Shown here one piece after another: positions 1 to 10,642 of a stretch of 64,000 bases of DNA. Within the stretch, counting starts at the first letter, position 1. Each line of letters opens with the position of its first letter. The translations under genes were made by a program, and so were the position numbers. The stretch comes from Larix kaempferi (Eukaryota > Streptophyta > Pinopsida > Pinales > Pinaceae). The stretch covers positions 4,527,501 to 4,591,500 of the forward strand of contig BSBM01000877.1 of NCBI GenBank assembly GCA_027924585.1. Reading direction: 5' to 3'. The notes below the pieces were generated by a model that saw nothing but the letters and a program-made list of their open reading frames with translations, did no database searches and had not been told where the DNA came from.

Positions 1-700
1 CACTTCAATGAACACTTAATTTGGGACAAGAAAGACGCTTCAACCTTTTATTGTCAAATGCAAATTGATGATACAAAGTATACCTAACTTTGTGACATGC
101 TCCTGCAACTTGATCCTGGGGTCTTGCTCTTCTCTGGCTTGGATATCTTCTAGCATAATCTCCTCCAAATGCAAGCTTCTCTCTAAAAGTCTCTTAATAA
201 CATTCATGTCTCTAACCCCTCTCTTTATTCTTCCTTGTATTTATAGGACAAGGGAAGCAGTTCAGGTCGAGAGATGGTTATGGAGGAAGTTGGGGAAGTT
301 GGGAAACCAACTGCAACTAATCCTCTTCATGAAATTAATGATTTTTTAATCATCTTTTAAGGTGTACGCTACTATTGCTCAGTGAAGTAGCGCTCAGGGA
401 TCTACTATAGTGCTTGTAAACTAGCGCTCATCACTTTTTTAATGTTGAGCGCTACTCTGCTGAAGAGGAGTAGCGCTCATGAGGCTTGAGCGCTACTATT
501 ACACACTGGATTAGGGTACAGGTTCTAGTCTATTGAAGTAGAGTAGCGCTCATGTCTCAAAATGACATTTTTAGGGTTTTTCTAGTCTTGTCAGGAGGTG
601 GAGTAAGTCAAAGTCTCATCTGGGATCAACATGCTCCTCCATCCAAGTTGTCCTTTTGTGTGATCAACAGCTCAAGGTGATCACGTATGGAGAGGTGCAG
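1..700. other. Unclassified left flank, no gene seen
   Basis: No convincing coding region is visible. The 94-codon plus-strand frame at 65-349 has no recognisable domain. Bases 387-552 hold a cluster of a GC-rich decamer, listed separately. This may be the remainder of the element whose integrase breaks off near 700, or of the Tat-type element whose leader starts at 6.6 kb, but no LTR edge can be placed. Confidence 0.4.
387..552. repeat. Cluster of six GTAGCGCTCA / TGAGCGCTAC decamers in both orientations
   Basis: The decamer GTAGCGCTCA occurs at 387-396, 470-479 and 543-552, and its reverse complement TGAGCGCTAC at 446-455 and 487-496. A one-base variant, CTAGCGCTCA, is at 421-430. The core AGCGCT is palindromic. 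Spacing is irregular, so this is not a simple tandem repeat. Clusters like this are seen in LTR or leader regions of retroelements, but no function can be shown here. Confidence 0.7.
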
Positions 701-786
701 GTTTGACCTATAACAATGGGGTATTCAGTACAGGTAACAGTGTATACAACCCCATGTTCTTACTTCTTCCTTTCTCCAACTCGACA

Positions 787-1560
787 CTATCGTACCCACT
801 TCCCAAAATCTATCGTCATTCCAGGCCAATAATACTTCTCTTTGACCAACACCTTGGTCTTGTCGATGCCAAAATGACTTGCTAACTCGCCGCTATGAAA
901 CTCTCGGATTAGGTTCTCTCTTACAGATCCTCTGGGAATACACAACTGTTGTCCCTTGAATAGGTATCCCCCTTGGATGAAATAATCCAAGTATGGAGTC
1001 ATTTTAACACTCCACGGTTCACGACAAGCCTCCCATGCTTTCGCAAAATCCTCGTCGATCGCATACTCTGCCTTCACCGACTCTAATCCTTTTGCCTGAA
1101 CTTTCGTTGTGTTCAACAATGCAACTCTTCGACTTAGTGCATCGACAACCTTGTTCGACTTGCCCAACTTATGTCGCAACATGAATGTGTATCCTTGCAG
1201 GAACTCGACCCATTTCATGTACCGCTAATTCAACTTCGACTAAGTATTCAGATACCTCAGTGCTTGGTGATATGTGTATAACACAAATTCCTTGGGCAAC
1301 AAATAATGTCTCCACTTCTTCAATGCTTGGACAATAGCATAAAATTCCTGGTCATAGACCGAATATTTCTACTTCGCATCATCCAACTTCTCACTGAAGA
1401 ATGCAATTGGTCAGCCCTCTTGGCTCAACACTACTCCAATTGCCATTGCACTTGCGTCGCAATCAACCTGGAAAACTTTGTCAAAATCTGGGATCGCTAA
1501 CATTAGGCTCTCAGTGACCTTTTCCTTTAACTTGTCGAAATCTCATTGGGAAGCTTTCGT
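787..1560 (-). pseudogene. gypsy 1 RNase H end and integrase zinc-binding start
   Basis: The minus strand from about 1360 down to 1219 reads as the end of a gypsy RNase H domain (motifs VYDQEFYAI and KKWRHYLLPKEF). It is interrupted by two in-frame TAG codons at 1240-1242 and 1225-1227. The open frame 787-1218 (143 codons) continues with the RNase H tail (LGKSNKVVDALSRR) and then the integrase H2C2 zinc-binding region (EFHSGELASHFGIDKT, then YYWPGM). The expected CxxC pair after KWVR is not in frame and the catalytic D,D,E core is absent. This fragment cannot encode a working integrase. Confidence 0.8.
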
Positions 1561-1578
1561 CCACTCGAACTCCCCTTT

Positions 1579-2496
1579 TCACATGCACTTTGTCAAAGGT
1601 GCACAAATCCAACTGAATCCCCGAATGAACTTCCTGTAAAAACTGGCAATTCCATGGAAACTCCTTACTCCAATCATACTTGTTGGTTCCGACCAATCTA
1701 ATATTTTCTTCACCTTTTCTGGGTCCATCACTAACCCTTTACCTGAGATTACAAATCCCAAGTACACCAGTTGTTCCTTCATGAAGAAACACTTTTGCAT
1801 GTTCACCATCATCTTTTCTTCCTGCAACTTCTTCAATACTTTTTGAATGTGCCCCAAGTGCTCTGTCTTGTTTCGACTAAATATCAAGATGTCATCTAGG
1901 TACACTACGATGAAATTACCTAAGAATGGATTCAACACCTCATTCATCAACCGCATGAATGTACTAGGTGCATTAGTCAATCCAAATGGCATGACTAACC
2001 ACTCATACAGCCCTTCCTTCGTCTTGAATGTTGTTTTCCATTCATCTCCTTCTCTAACCCAAATCTGGTGATAACCGCTCTTCAGGTCTATCTTTGTGAA
2101 GTACTTCGCTCCACTCAAGAAATCCATCAATTCGTCCATCCTCAACAATGGAAACTGGTACTTGATCGTGATCTTGTTGATAGCTCTAGAGTCTATACAC
2201 ATCCTCCATTCTCCACCTTTCTTCGGCGCTAATACAGCTGGTACCGCGCACGGACTCAGAATATCTCTAATCAACCCCTTGTCCAACAACTCTTGGACTT
2301 GTCGATTGATTTCTTGACCTTCTGTCAAACTCATCATATGCGGTGCTTTGTTTGGAAGACTCAACCCTGGAATCAAGTCAATCTGACGGGATATGCTTCT
2401 CGTTGGTGGCAATCCCGTCAGTGCCTCATCGACTACTATGCTCTGAAACTCTTCAAGCATCCTTTCGACTTTGACTGGAATCTTCTCCATTGTCAA
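1579..2496 (-). pseudogene. gypsy 1 reverse transcriptase fragment
   Basis: This 305-codon open frame carries a nearly complete gypsy-type reverse transcriptase. LPPTRSISRQIDLIPG lies near the N-terminus. It is followed by CIDSRAINKITIKYQFPL, the first catalytic aspartate in KIDLKSGYHQI, MPFGLTNAPSTF, and the catalytic box in VVYLDDILIFS. The YLDD box is intact. The tether to RNase H (FHGIASFYRKFIRGFSWICAPLT) is present, but the frame is lost near 1585; an overlapping minus frame at 1511-1696 picks up the following residues. In a working element this would be the central part of one gag-pol polyprotein. The first codon is simply the first ATG of the frame. Confidence 0.88.
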
Positions 2497-2499
2497 CCT

Positions 2500-2745
2500 C
2501 TCGACACATGGCCCTTTCAGAATGATAGTGAAACATCCTGACTACTTTTCCTCCTCCGCGAGGAATTCTTTCGCTAAACACATCAGCACTCGCTTCTCCC
2601 AAAATTTGCCTCTCGCCTTGCTTACAGTCGGCTTGCTCCTCCTGTTTTAGCTTCAGAGTCCTTCACATGCCATTCGTCCACACAAGATTCTCCGTGGTTC
2701 CACCATCAACTATGGTCTTGCAATGCCATTCGTCGATTCACACTC
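2500..2745 (-). pseudogene. gypsy 1 aspartic protease remnant
   Basis: Around 2698-2712 on the minus strand the frame reads CKTIVDGGTTENLV. This fits the active-site motif of gypsy aspartic proteases, which in this group often read DGG(S/T) rather than DSG. An in-frame TGA follows within about a dozen codons, and the rest of the domain down to the RT is degraded. The position between the gag zinc knuckle and RT is as expected for protease. Boundaries are approximate. Confidence 0.6.
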
Positions 2746-2939
2746 TGGTTCGAAAGATAGCCTTTCACTATGCTGGCTTTTTCTCATCACTTCGGTCTTC
2801 CTGAACCAATGTTCTCCTTACCGTCAGGTTTCGACTTTTCTTCTTCTCAACCTCATTACTGTCGGATGTCGACTCTGTCCTCTCTTCGGTTTTCTCATCC
2901 CTTCGACATCTTGGTTTTGAATCCTCTGCAACATGTAGG

Positions 2940-4056
2940 TTCTCTGGGAATTCATATGCCTTGTGTTCGACTCCTCGACACTTATAACATAATATGGCTA
3001 GTATGTCAGCTCCTTTTTGTCGGATGGACCACTTCGACCATACGCACCTCGACCGCGTGTCTCTCGACCATCGTGTTGATTTTCTTGCATTTTCTCCCTA
3101 GTCGATAACCCTTCCACACGTCGGTTGTCTTCGACGGCTTCTCTCCTGTATTCGCTGCTTTGGCTTTTCGCAGAAACAGTCTTCGCACCCCAATGAGTCA
3201 TCCTTCCTCTGGTCGACCTAGATTTCCTTGACAATTTCTCTTCTACCTTCAGAGCTAACTGGTAGGATTCACTGACCTCTCTGAATCTTGACATGCTCAA
3301 CTCATCTTGAATGGCATATTTCAAGCCGTTGACATATCTTGCGATAGCTTATTCACCTTCGTCGGTTTGTCCCGACCTTATCAACAATCTGTAGAACTCT
3401 TTCGTGTATTCCTTCACGGTCATCTCTTTTTGTCGAAAGTTTTGTAACTTACGGAACAAGGAAATCACATAGTCATTTGGAAAGAACTTCCCTTTCAGCT
3501 TGGCGACCATCCTGTCCCAAGACTTGATTTTCTCCTTGCCCTTCTTGACTCTGTCAGCCTACACATTGTCCCACCACAATGAGGCATGACCCTTCAACCT
3601 CATACATGCAGTCTTAAACCGCTTAGGATCCTCGATCTGCTCTATGTCGAAGTATTTCTCCATTTCTATGAACCAGTCGATCAAGTCTTCTAGATCCAAA
3701 CTTCCTGAGTAGGTACGTACATATATCTTTGTCTAACCTCTCATTTCTGACAGAATTTTGATCAGTTTGTCTCCTGGTTCTTCTCCTGCTGCTTCCCGTG
3801 GTTCCACTTCTTCGACCTCTTTGTCGTTGTGGTCTAACACATCAGGAATACAACCATGCCTTTGGTTTTCTTTGATCGATGTGACTTCATTTATCAAATT
3901 TTGCATTGTTCGTACGCACTCGTCGAGCATCTCACGATCAATTGTGACTGCTGCGCCACGCACTCTTCGTCCAACACCTCGAACATTAATGCCTCTGTGA
4001 GCCATTTTCAACCTCGACTGAAACTTACACTCTGTCCAATCACAACTGGGCTTCAC
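2940..4056 (-). pseudogene. gypsy 1 gag remnant with altered zinc knuckle
   Basis: The frame begins at 4056 with an N-terminal region (107 codons to 3733) followed by an acidic stretch. From about 3560 to 3330 the minus strand reads as a retrotransposon gag capsid domain (SWDRMVAKLKGKF, LFRKLQNFRQ and MTVKEYTKEFYRLL), broken by a stop near 3350. The frame 2998-3324 continues with LKYAIQDELSMSRFREVSE-type residues and a basic RG-rich stretch. Near 2960-3000 lies a CCHC-like knuckle, CYKCRGVEHKAYEF, whose last cysteine position is phenylalanine, so it would bind zinc poorly. Gag would form the virus-like particle; this copy is broken. Confidence 0.75.
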
Positions 4057-4150
4057 AAGTCATGCACAACTCTACCCAAGTGCAGTTGGAGCTGTAAACA
4101 CACTCAACACTGAGTTCTCCTCCGGGTTCTGATATTACCGGCTCTTTCCC

Positions 4151-4162
4151 GCTCTAATACCA
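4151..4162 (-). promoter_or_regulatory. gypsy 1 primer-binding site (initiator tRNA-Met type)
   Basis: The minus strand reads TGGTATTAGAGC, one base from the common plant primer site TGGTATCAGAGC. It lies between the putative LTR edge and gag, two bases from the LTR terminal CA. It marks the 5' end of the internal region. Confidence 0.75.
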
Positions 4163-4164
4163 CT

Positions 4165-5267
4165 TGACACAAGGTCTCCCTAACAAGGGTTCTTGCTTAA
4201 CGGTTACTCACAACACACGCATTCACATAAACCAGATGTAAACAGGATGCCAGAAGCTAGCTTATATTACTTCTATCGAATACGGTTACAATGTGAAATG
4301 CAAGGAATGTAAACAACTAACTATTATCGGCCTCAACCTATTACAATACAGAAGTAACTATGCGCTATCTCAGTGTGTCTATCTTCACCCTCTCCTAGTT
4401 CACTATGGAACTCTGAGCTATGGCTCGATCTTCTCTGCCCTCTTTAGATGTGTGACTTTCCTATCCAATCTACAAATCTCTCTTGAGCTCTTCTCTCTCT
4501 CGATCCTCTGCTGACCAAACTGAACTCTACCAAGTCATCCAACTGATCCAAACTCCCTGGCCTTCAACTCTGTTGTTGCGCATCCCGAGGTCTACTCCGA
4601 CTCCCAAAACACTCTTCCTCTATCCGCCGATATCCTCAATCCTATAGACCTGCAACTGTCAATGCCTCTGTCGTGCTGCACAATATCTACCTGTGGTGAC
4701 ATCTGTCACGATCCCAACCATCTCCAATAACTGTTAATAACTTCCTTAGAAACCCTGAACGGATACCAAGTACTCTTCTTAACTTTCTGCGCGTCCTTCT
4801 AACACTGCTACAGTAGTCGGTCTTATCATTTCCTCGACCATACTGCCTTCCGTCATCTTTTGACATACCCGTTGACTTCCTTTTTCTAGTGCGACTGCCA
4901 GTCCACCCCTTCCACACCGCTCGACCTTCGCCTATACCTGTCAGATTCGCGGTTCGACAACATGTCGATCCTTGACGTCTCTGCTACAGCACTGTCATAT
5001 GTTGACCTATGACATGTCGACTCTCAACCTTCGCATCTTCTGTCGATCGCATATCGACTGCTCCTTCTCGACTTATTGACTTCGAAAGCTAATCTTCTCT
5101 TCTGCACCAGTGGTCGTCGGCACTCCCTCTGGTCAGATTTCTTCTCTTATCGATCATCTTCGACTCCTCTTCCTAGGCCTCGATGCTCCTGCATCAGGAG
5201 ATATCTCAACAAAGTGGCACTCAGGCCAATGAAAAACTCTAAAAATATACAACGATCGCATGTCACA
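4165..5267 (-). mobile_element. Putative 5' LTR of gypsy 1
   Basis: The inner edge is set by a terminal TG (plus strand, at 4165) two bases from the primer site. The outer edge is uncertain: the minus strand reads TGTGACATGCGATCG at about 5267, a common style of gypsy LTR start, but 5339 would also give a TG start. No second LTR is present for comparison. No coding is recognised inside. Confidence 0.4.
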
Positions 5268-6595
5268 GCAGGAAAACAAAAAGGAGCGACCATAATGCTA
5301 ACAAGCAACACTACCTAAAATTAAAATGACTCACTAACATGAGGGGTTTCGTAACATGCAAACACCTAGATAGAGGATCTAGAAGCTCACACAAATTGTA
5401 TCCCCTACAGGGTGATGAAATCCGTAGTCAGAGAATACGAAATGGAGAACCAAGTAGATAAGGGATATCCCTCTACTGAGAGGGATCCAGGGTATAAGAT
5501 CCCTAGGAGAATGGAAACTAGGCTACCTCGTTCATGGCACGTCCGGAAAAGGAAATTCATTGTTTCAGTCCTTTGGTCGCTACACCCCTGGTATGGAGGC
5601 CTGGAAATTCAATGAGGACTACGAGTAGGTTTCCTTCGGAACTAAGTGGAGAGCGATAGTCCACGTAGTCCTTCGGAACCAGTCTCACGACTTTCCCTCT
5701 TAAGGGAGAGTCATTTCCGACAAATCGTCTTTTAACCGTGACAACAAGTAATAGGGGATTTTGGTTCACTAATAGTCAACTTCTAATTTTCATATGTAAA
5801 GTGGCAAAGGGGGGTTATTTGGATGCCTACCCCCAGTTCCATACCTAGATAGAAGATTGTTTTTGGTCCCCAAGTGGGGTTAGCTGTGTGTTTAGTTAAC
5901 AAATTTTAGTCTCGCTTGATATTTTAGGGTGTGAGTGGGTGCACAAGTGGTGTGGATGGCTACGCTAGATGAACAGTAAAGAGATAAAGCTGATAAAATG
6001 AAACTAAACTAACATTTTTTTTTGAAATTGAAATAAATTGCTAGGAATTAAGTATAGGTACTGATCATGCCAAAATCATTCAAGCAAGCGAACAGTATGC
6101 TGCAATCAGTCAATCGTGCAAATCAAAAAATCAATTCTAGGGAACCAATAGAGGGTTGGGATAGTATAAGGGAAGAGGTGTTCAAAGGTGCAGTTCAAAA
6201 CAAAGTGTTCAGGGCTAGGGAGCTCTTAACTGAGCAACATGGGCGCTCTGGGGCGCTCTTAACTAAGAAATAGGGTCTCTCTCTCTGGGGCACTCTTAGC
6301 TGGGCAACAGGAGCGCTCTGGGTGCTCTTAACTGAGCAACGCGAGCGTTCTAGTGCTCTCTTATCGGGAAAACAGTTGCCTCCCTGAAACTAGAAAAGAC
6401 AAAATGAAAAAGCAAGCTCAGAGAAATGATAAGGGGGGTCCTAAGGGTTGGTTTAGGCTGGTTTTTCTAGCCAGGGGTTAACTACAGGGTCAACAACACA
6501 CAAAACCAATTGTATAAAGAGATCTAACACTTTCAAAATCTATAGTAAAAAATACTAAAAACTAAACAAAAAATCACCAGGGATCTGTAGGGATC
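5268..6595 (-). other. Probable leader region of a Tat/Ogre-type element
   Basis: This stretch lies directly inside the primer site and LTR at 6596-7560, so on the minus strand it is the place of that element's long 5' untranslated leader. No recognisable coding domain is seen; plus-strand frames at 5412-5615 and 6067-6273 match no family I know. Degenerate GCGCTC repeats lie at 6215-6365. The boundary with gypsy 1 near 5.3 kb is not resolved. Gypsy 1 may have inserted into this element. Confidence 0.45.
6215..6365. repeat. Degenerate GCGCTCTTAACT-GAGCAAC repeats
   Basis: Variants of a unit containing GCGCTCTTAACTGAGCAAC recur at about 6220, 6250, 6285 and 6325, at spacings of about 30 to 45 bases. 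The copies have diverged. They lie in the presumed leader of the Tat-type element. Confidence 0.6.
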
Positions 6596-6613
6596 TCCCC
6601 AGCAGAGTCGCCA
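6596..6613 (-). promoter_or_regulatory. Primer-binding site of Tat/Ogre type (tRNA-Arg)
   Basis: The minus strand reads TGGCGACTCTGCTGGGGA, close to the tRNA-Arg-type primer site known from plant Tat/Ogre gypsy elements. It lies four bases inside the LTR edge at 6618. This fixes the orientation of the LTR as minus strand. Confidence 0.75.
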
Positions 6614-6617
6614 GTTC

Positions 6618-7560
6618 TGTTGGTGGTGCTTTCGCACTCCAACAGGAAGAAATGGGGGTGCTACCGGATTGTGGAAGCCAAGGTAGAGAGCCTGGGAAAT
6701 ATGGCTCTTGTGGCTCCGTGTGTGGAGTGTGTGGTAAAAATCTGAAGTAAAAGTGGGTAAAATATATAATGAACTATGCACATAAAATATATTAACTGAA
6801 ATAAACCTAAGTTGCAGGGGTGGTAACATGCAATAAAAATGAAAACAACCTAGATTTACATTAGTAAAACTTGTAAAAACAAACAACTATCTACCACATT
6901 TTACTTGAGTAAAAACAAAACATGTGCAACCTAAAATCTACATCCTTTACGCATTCATGGGATAATATATGTAAAATATTTTTTTTGGATTATTAACAAG
7001 AATCTAGGTCACAATGGTACCTGTGAGGGCCTATGAGCCGCGCGTCCGTTTGAAGCTTTCCTCCTTTGTCGAGCCACCACAGGGTATGGAAGGGCTATGT
7101 ATCAACCAAATAAGGGTGAAAGGAACCGGATGGGGTTCAAATTTCATGCAGGAGGAAGTGAAGAGAGGGAGATCTTGAGCAATGGACGAAATGCAAATGA
7201 AGAAATGGTTCTTATTGTGTGTGAGGGTAAAACAAAATTTACATTTATAACTGTGCTTTAGGGTTTTTTTGAGAACGCTAAACCATGGTGGTTTTTTTTT
7301 TCACCGCCGATAAAGTTTGAATGTGGGTGGGAACTTTGCTTTTGCGGGAAACCTCCATATTTGGTAGACTTCCCCTATTTTGGGGGAAGCCCCTATTTTG
7401 ATGGAGGTTCCTACTTTTTAGGGGGCTTGTCCAAGATAGGCTTTTAGACTTAGGACAGCATGCGTTTTTGGGGGTTTTTTATCTTTATTTTTTCTTTTTT
7501 GAAGGTTTTATACATAGGAATGGGGTGTTTATAATATGTGGTCATTTTTTGGTGTTAACA
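6618..7560 (-). mobile_element. 5' LTR of a minus-strand Tat/Ogre-type gypsy element
   Basis: The sequence starts on the plus strand with TGTTGGTGGTG and ends with GGTGTTAACA. On the minus strand it therefore begins TGTTAACACC and ends CACCACCAACA, giving proper TG...CA ends. The right-hand primer site abuts it. The length is 943 bp. The partner LTR is not found in the window, so identity and age cannot be judged. Homopolymer tracts and CCCCTATTTTG-like repeats at 7360-7400 lie inside. The plus-strand frames crossing the right end (7468-7821) match no LTR protein. Confidence 0.7.
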
Positions 7561-9120
7561 CCACCCTTCAGTGGACAGATGTTTATTTCTAACCCACCCT
7601 TCACTAGAGTTTTTTCTAATTCCACTCCACCCCAGTCAAGCTTACCTTTCCAATTTGTTGGAGGTACGATTTCCGATCACCACTTTGGATTCAATGTGTT
7701 GCAAAGTAATCCTATTGTACTTGGGGGGAGCAACACTGGATGTTCATTGGGGAATCCTGCTACACAAGGAAGTATCCCTTTGTATAGGGTGGGAGGTTCT
7801 AATATGACTAACCTATTATGACAACTATCTCAGAAGGTAGTCAACCTTTTGGAGGGATGAGAGGTACTTTTGGAACATCTAATCCTTCATTTCAACACCA
7901 CTTTGGTCAGAACTTTGGACATTACACTCCACCTTTCACTAATCCTGGAAATCCATACATTCTATGACAACCACATGCCAACACCAACCAATGGGAAGAT
8001 AATGCTCTCAGAACCTATAACCCAACAGCTAGACCTCGTTTACCCTTTCTGGAAACTTTGAATTTTCCAGACCTATCAAAAATGATGAACGATCCAGTCC
8101 ATCACGATCCAACTTGGCCTCCCGTTCCAACCAAATTTCCTTCAAGCATCCCAAAGTTTGAAGGTAAGACTGGTGTAGATCCCAGGTACCACATCACTAC
8201 CTTTAATTTGTGGTGTTCCTCCAACTTGTTGAACGACGATTTTATATGGTTGAGACTCTTCCATAGAACCTTAACCGGTGTAGCAGCCAAATTGTATATT
8301 GAATTTATGTTTGTTGCTTATCATTGGTTTTATGATTTAGCAACAATATTTCTTAACCATTTCCAACTTCTTGTCCGGTATGATGCCGACATAGACCTTC
8401 TATCTACATTTAGGAAAATAAGGCTACTCACATTTCTGACCACATTCAGGAGTAGAGAAGACGGAAAAGGATGATTAAAGATGAGATTCCTCCGGAGTTC
8501 TTATTAGAGGGGTTTTTGAAATCAATCCTACCTTACATCTCTAAATATGTCTCTACTTCAGGAGTTACCTCAAAGGAGGAAGCTATTTTGATAGCCCAAC
8601 ACTTCGACTTGATTTACTCTCTGTCTATGATATTATATTAAATTATTCCTGATGCACCAAGATCGACTACTTATATTACAAAACCTATCCTGACACCTCA
8701 TGTTGATGGAGTGATCGGTGCAGTTGAAAACAATCCAGTTAGCCCAGGTACTAACTTTCTAAGTCAAAATTCATCGACAACTGGTCATATTAACAAACAA
8801 AACCTTAAACCCAACCCTCCTTCTGACGTTTTGTTAGTACATAACTCCTAAAGGAACCAACAACCTGGAGGGAATAAAAATAAGAATAAGAAAAATGGGA
8901 ATAAGGGGACAAACAATGCAAATAATAACAACAATAATGCTTGTGGGACTAATGAAAAAGCTAAGACGAAATTCCCTTGCTTGTTATGCGGGGAGGATCA
9001 TCTAACTTACAAATGACCTAAGATGGAAATGGCACAAAATATGTTGGTTGGTGCTCATCAAAACCCTGCAACCTCCCAAGGGGGAAACCAAGGAGCCTCC
9101 TCTCAAGGGGCAGTTTAGGA
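7561..9120 (+). pseudogene. Tat/Ogre-like gag, broken
   Basis: The best segment is the open frame 8058-8474. It carries the capsid core known from Tat-like gypsy gag: DPTWPPVPTKFPSSIPKFEG, then HITTFNLWCSSNLLNDDF, LRLFHRTLTGVAAKLY, LATIFLNHFQLLVRYDAD and LLSTFRKI. The frame then shifts near 8440 and decays through 8480-8860. At about 8969-9013 there is a zinc knuckle with the pattern CLLCGEDHLTYK, followed by a stop in place of the final cysteine. A low-complexity Asn/Lys stretch precedes it. The sequence starts abruptly at the LTR edge 7560, so its N-terminus appears cut off. It is not functional. Confidence 0.8.
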
Positions 9121-9489
9121 TCATGAGACATTTTCATGTGTGAATAGGATTTGTATCTCCAGAACAAGAACATGAATTATGGAACTAATTCATCTGGATC
9201 AAAAGGTAAGGAACCTATTATTGATGATAGTGACAATTATTTGCATATAGAGAATCCTCCCAACGATACTATGCCTCGAATACCGAAAGGTCTTCTTAAG
9301 AATGCATCATTTAATCCTAATGCACGTGTTGCAAAAAATCATAGCATAGTTGAATATTTGGCGCAGGCTCCATGTGTGAGTCTACACTTGAGGTCTTGCA
9401 TAGTTTTCCAACTCAAAGGAAGACCTTACTTTCATCTTTAGGGGCCCTCAATCCTGCAGATAGTCAAGTGGTCATTTTCAATTTACGGC

Positions 9490-9860
9490 TTTTCAGATTC
9501 AAGTTATATTTGGAAATACTAAAATCCATCAAACAGTGGTGGATCAGGGTGCCTCCACATGCGTTATGTATTTATCATGCTGGAAGGCTTTAGAATCACC
9601 TGACGTAGTTCCTCCTTTCACCATGTTAAAAGCTCTCGACGGCCATCTCTTTAAACCTCATGGGATTATCCCGGATTTTCCTATAGAGCTGGGGGGAAAG
9701 TAGTTAAATTGGATGTGGAAGTGGTTGATTCCCCACTTGATTGCAATTTGTTACTAGAGATAAATTGGAATCAAGCTATGATGGAATTAGTCTCTTCGAT
9801 CTTTCGCATCATCAAGTTTCCACATTAAGGAAAGATTGTAACAATTGACCAACTACCATT
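9490..9860 (+). pseudogene. Tat/Ogre-like aspartic protease, broken
   Basis: The plus strand around 9530-9840 reads as a retroelement protease. It has KIHQTVVDQGASTCVMYLS, with DQGAS at the place of the catalytic D(S/T)G, then ALDGHLFKPHGIIPDFPIEL and VVDSPLDCNLLLEINW. The frame changes at least once, and a stop precedes GKIVTIDQLPL near 9830. It follows gag in the expected order. An RT should come next but none is recognisable. Confidence 0.7.
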
Positions 9861-9942
9861 AAACAGTAATGAGTTCAATCAGGATCATGGACCCAATATT
9901 CCTTTAGTTTCCCATTCCACGAGGAATTTTGAAAACATTAGT

Positions 9943-10506
9943 GTGGGTATGTATCCTTCATTAATGGGAAATTTTAATCTTCCTCCACCTGATTTGCAAG
10001 CTAATGCATCACCTGTGCACACAATTTCAACGGTTGCCACACCTTTCATAAATAAGGAGTGTCAATTTAAGTCTTTGAACTTTAAGAACTCTTGGAAGTG
10101 TTTAGCCTCTAAAGTTGAATGTACTCAGTTCAACCAACCTTTATATCCCTTGATTACAATTTCTACTGAGAATAAGCCTATGAGTTCATGCTTACCTTCT
10201 TGGGACTTGGTCCCGGCAATTGACCAGGTGATACCTCCATCTAAATGTTTAGATATGTGTTCTATCTGGGATGATATACTTCCTTCTGATGAATTTTTCC
10301 TAAAGTCTATAATGCAATCTACCATTCATTTGGACATTGATCCAGTTGCAGTTATGTCCAACCCCGGTTTGAATTTGGAGTCTGATCTTACCAATATTGA
10401 GTCTTTGGACTCTCCCATAGACCCACAAATCCGTGTTCTTGCTGAGTTTGATTCCGCTTCTAGAAATTTCAACTCCTGTGATGATGGATTCCATCACGTC
10501 CTTTAA
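9943..10506 (+). CDS. Unrecognised 187-codon open frame after Tat-like protease
   Basis: I do not recognise this frame. It follows the protease remnant in the same orientation and is rich in Ser, Pro, Asp and Leu, with no zinc knuckle, no membrane segment and no RT motif. In Tat/Ogre elements a spacer region lies between protease and RT, and this could be such a spacer. Reading in a shifted frame continues to about 10640 (residues such as FNFDLHPEVGLIDCKSLGFG). It is probably not expressed. Confidence 0.35.
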   Translation: MGMYPSLMGNFNLPPPDLQANASPVHTISTVATPFINKECQFKSLNFKNSWKCLASKVECTQFNQPLYPLITISTENKPMSSCLPSWDLVPAIDQVIPPSKCLDMCSIWDDILPSDEFFLKSIMQSTIHLDIDPVAVMSNPGLNLESDLTNIESLDSPIDPQIRVLAEFDSASRNFNSCDDGFHHVL

Positions 10507-10642
10507 CTTTGATCTTCATCCTGAAGTTGGTCTTATTGATTGTAAGTCCTTAGGATTTGGTACTATAGAGTCTTCATTGGTTAGCTCTACTGCAATATTC
10601 TTGTTGTTGATGATAGTAAAGTTTAAATTATTTCTACAATAG

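Larger units (their letters stand above)
700..5267 (-). mobile_element. Decayed Ty3/gypsy LTR retrotransposon, minus strand (gypsy 1)
   Basis: Reading right to left on the minus strand there is a putative 5' LTR, a primer site for initiator tRNA-Met, gag, protease, RT, RNase H and the beginning of integrase. That order, with integrase last, is the gypsy order. Coding is broken by several stops and frameshifts. The integrase stops matching just after its zinc-binding start near 700, and no 3' LTR is visible in the window, so the element is truncated on its 3' side or interrupted by other DNA. Both ends are approximate; the 5' LTR outer edge near 5267 is a guess from a TGTGACA start. Confidence 0.8.
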
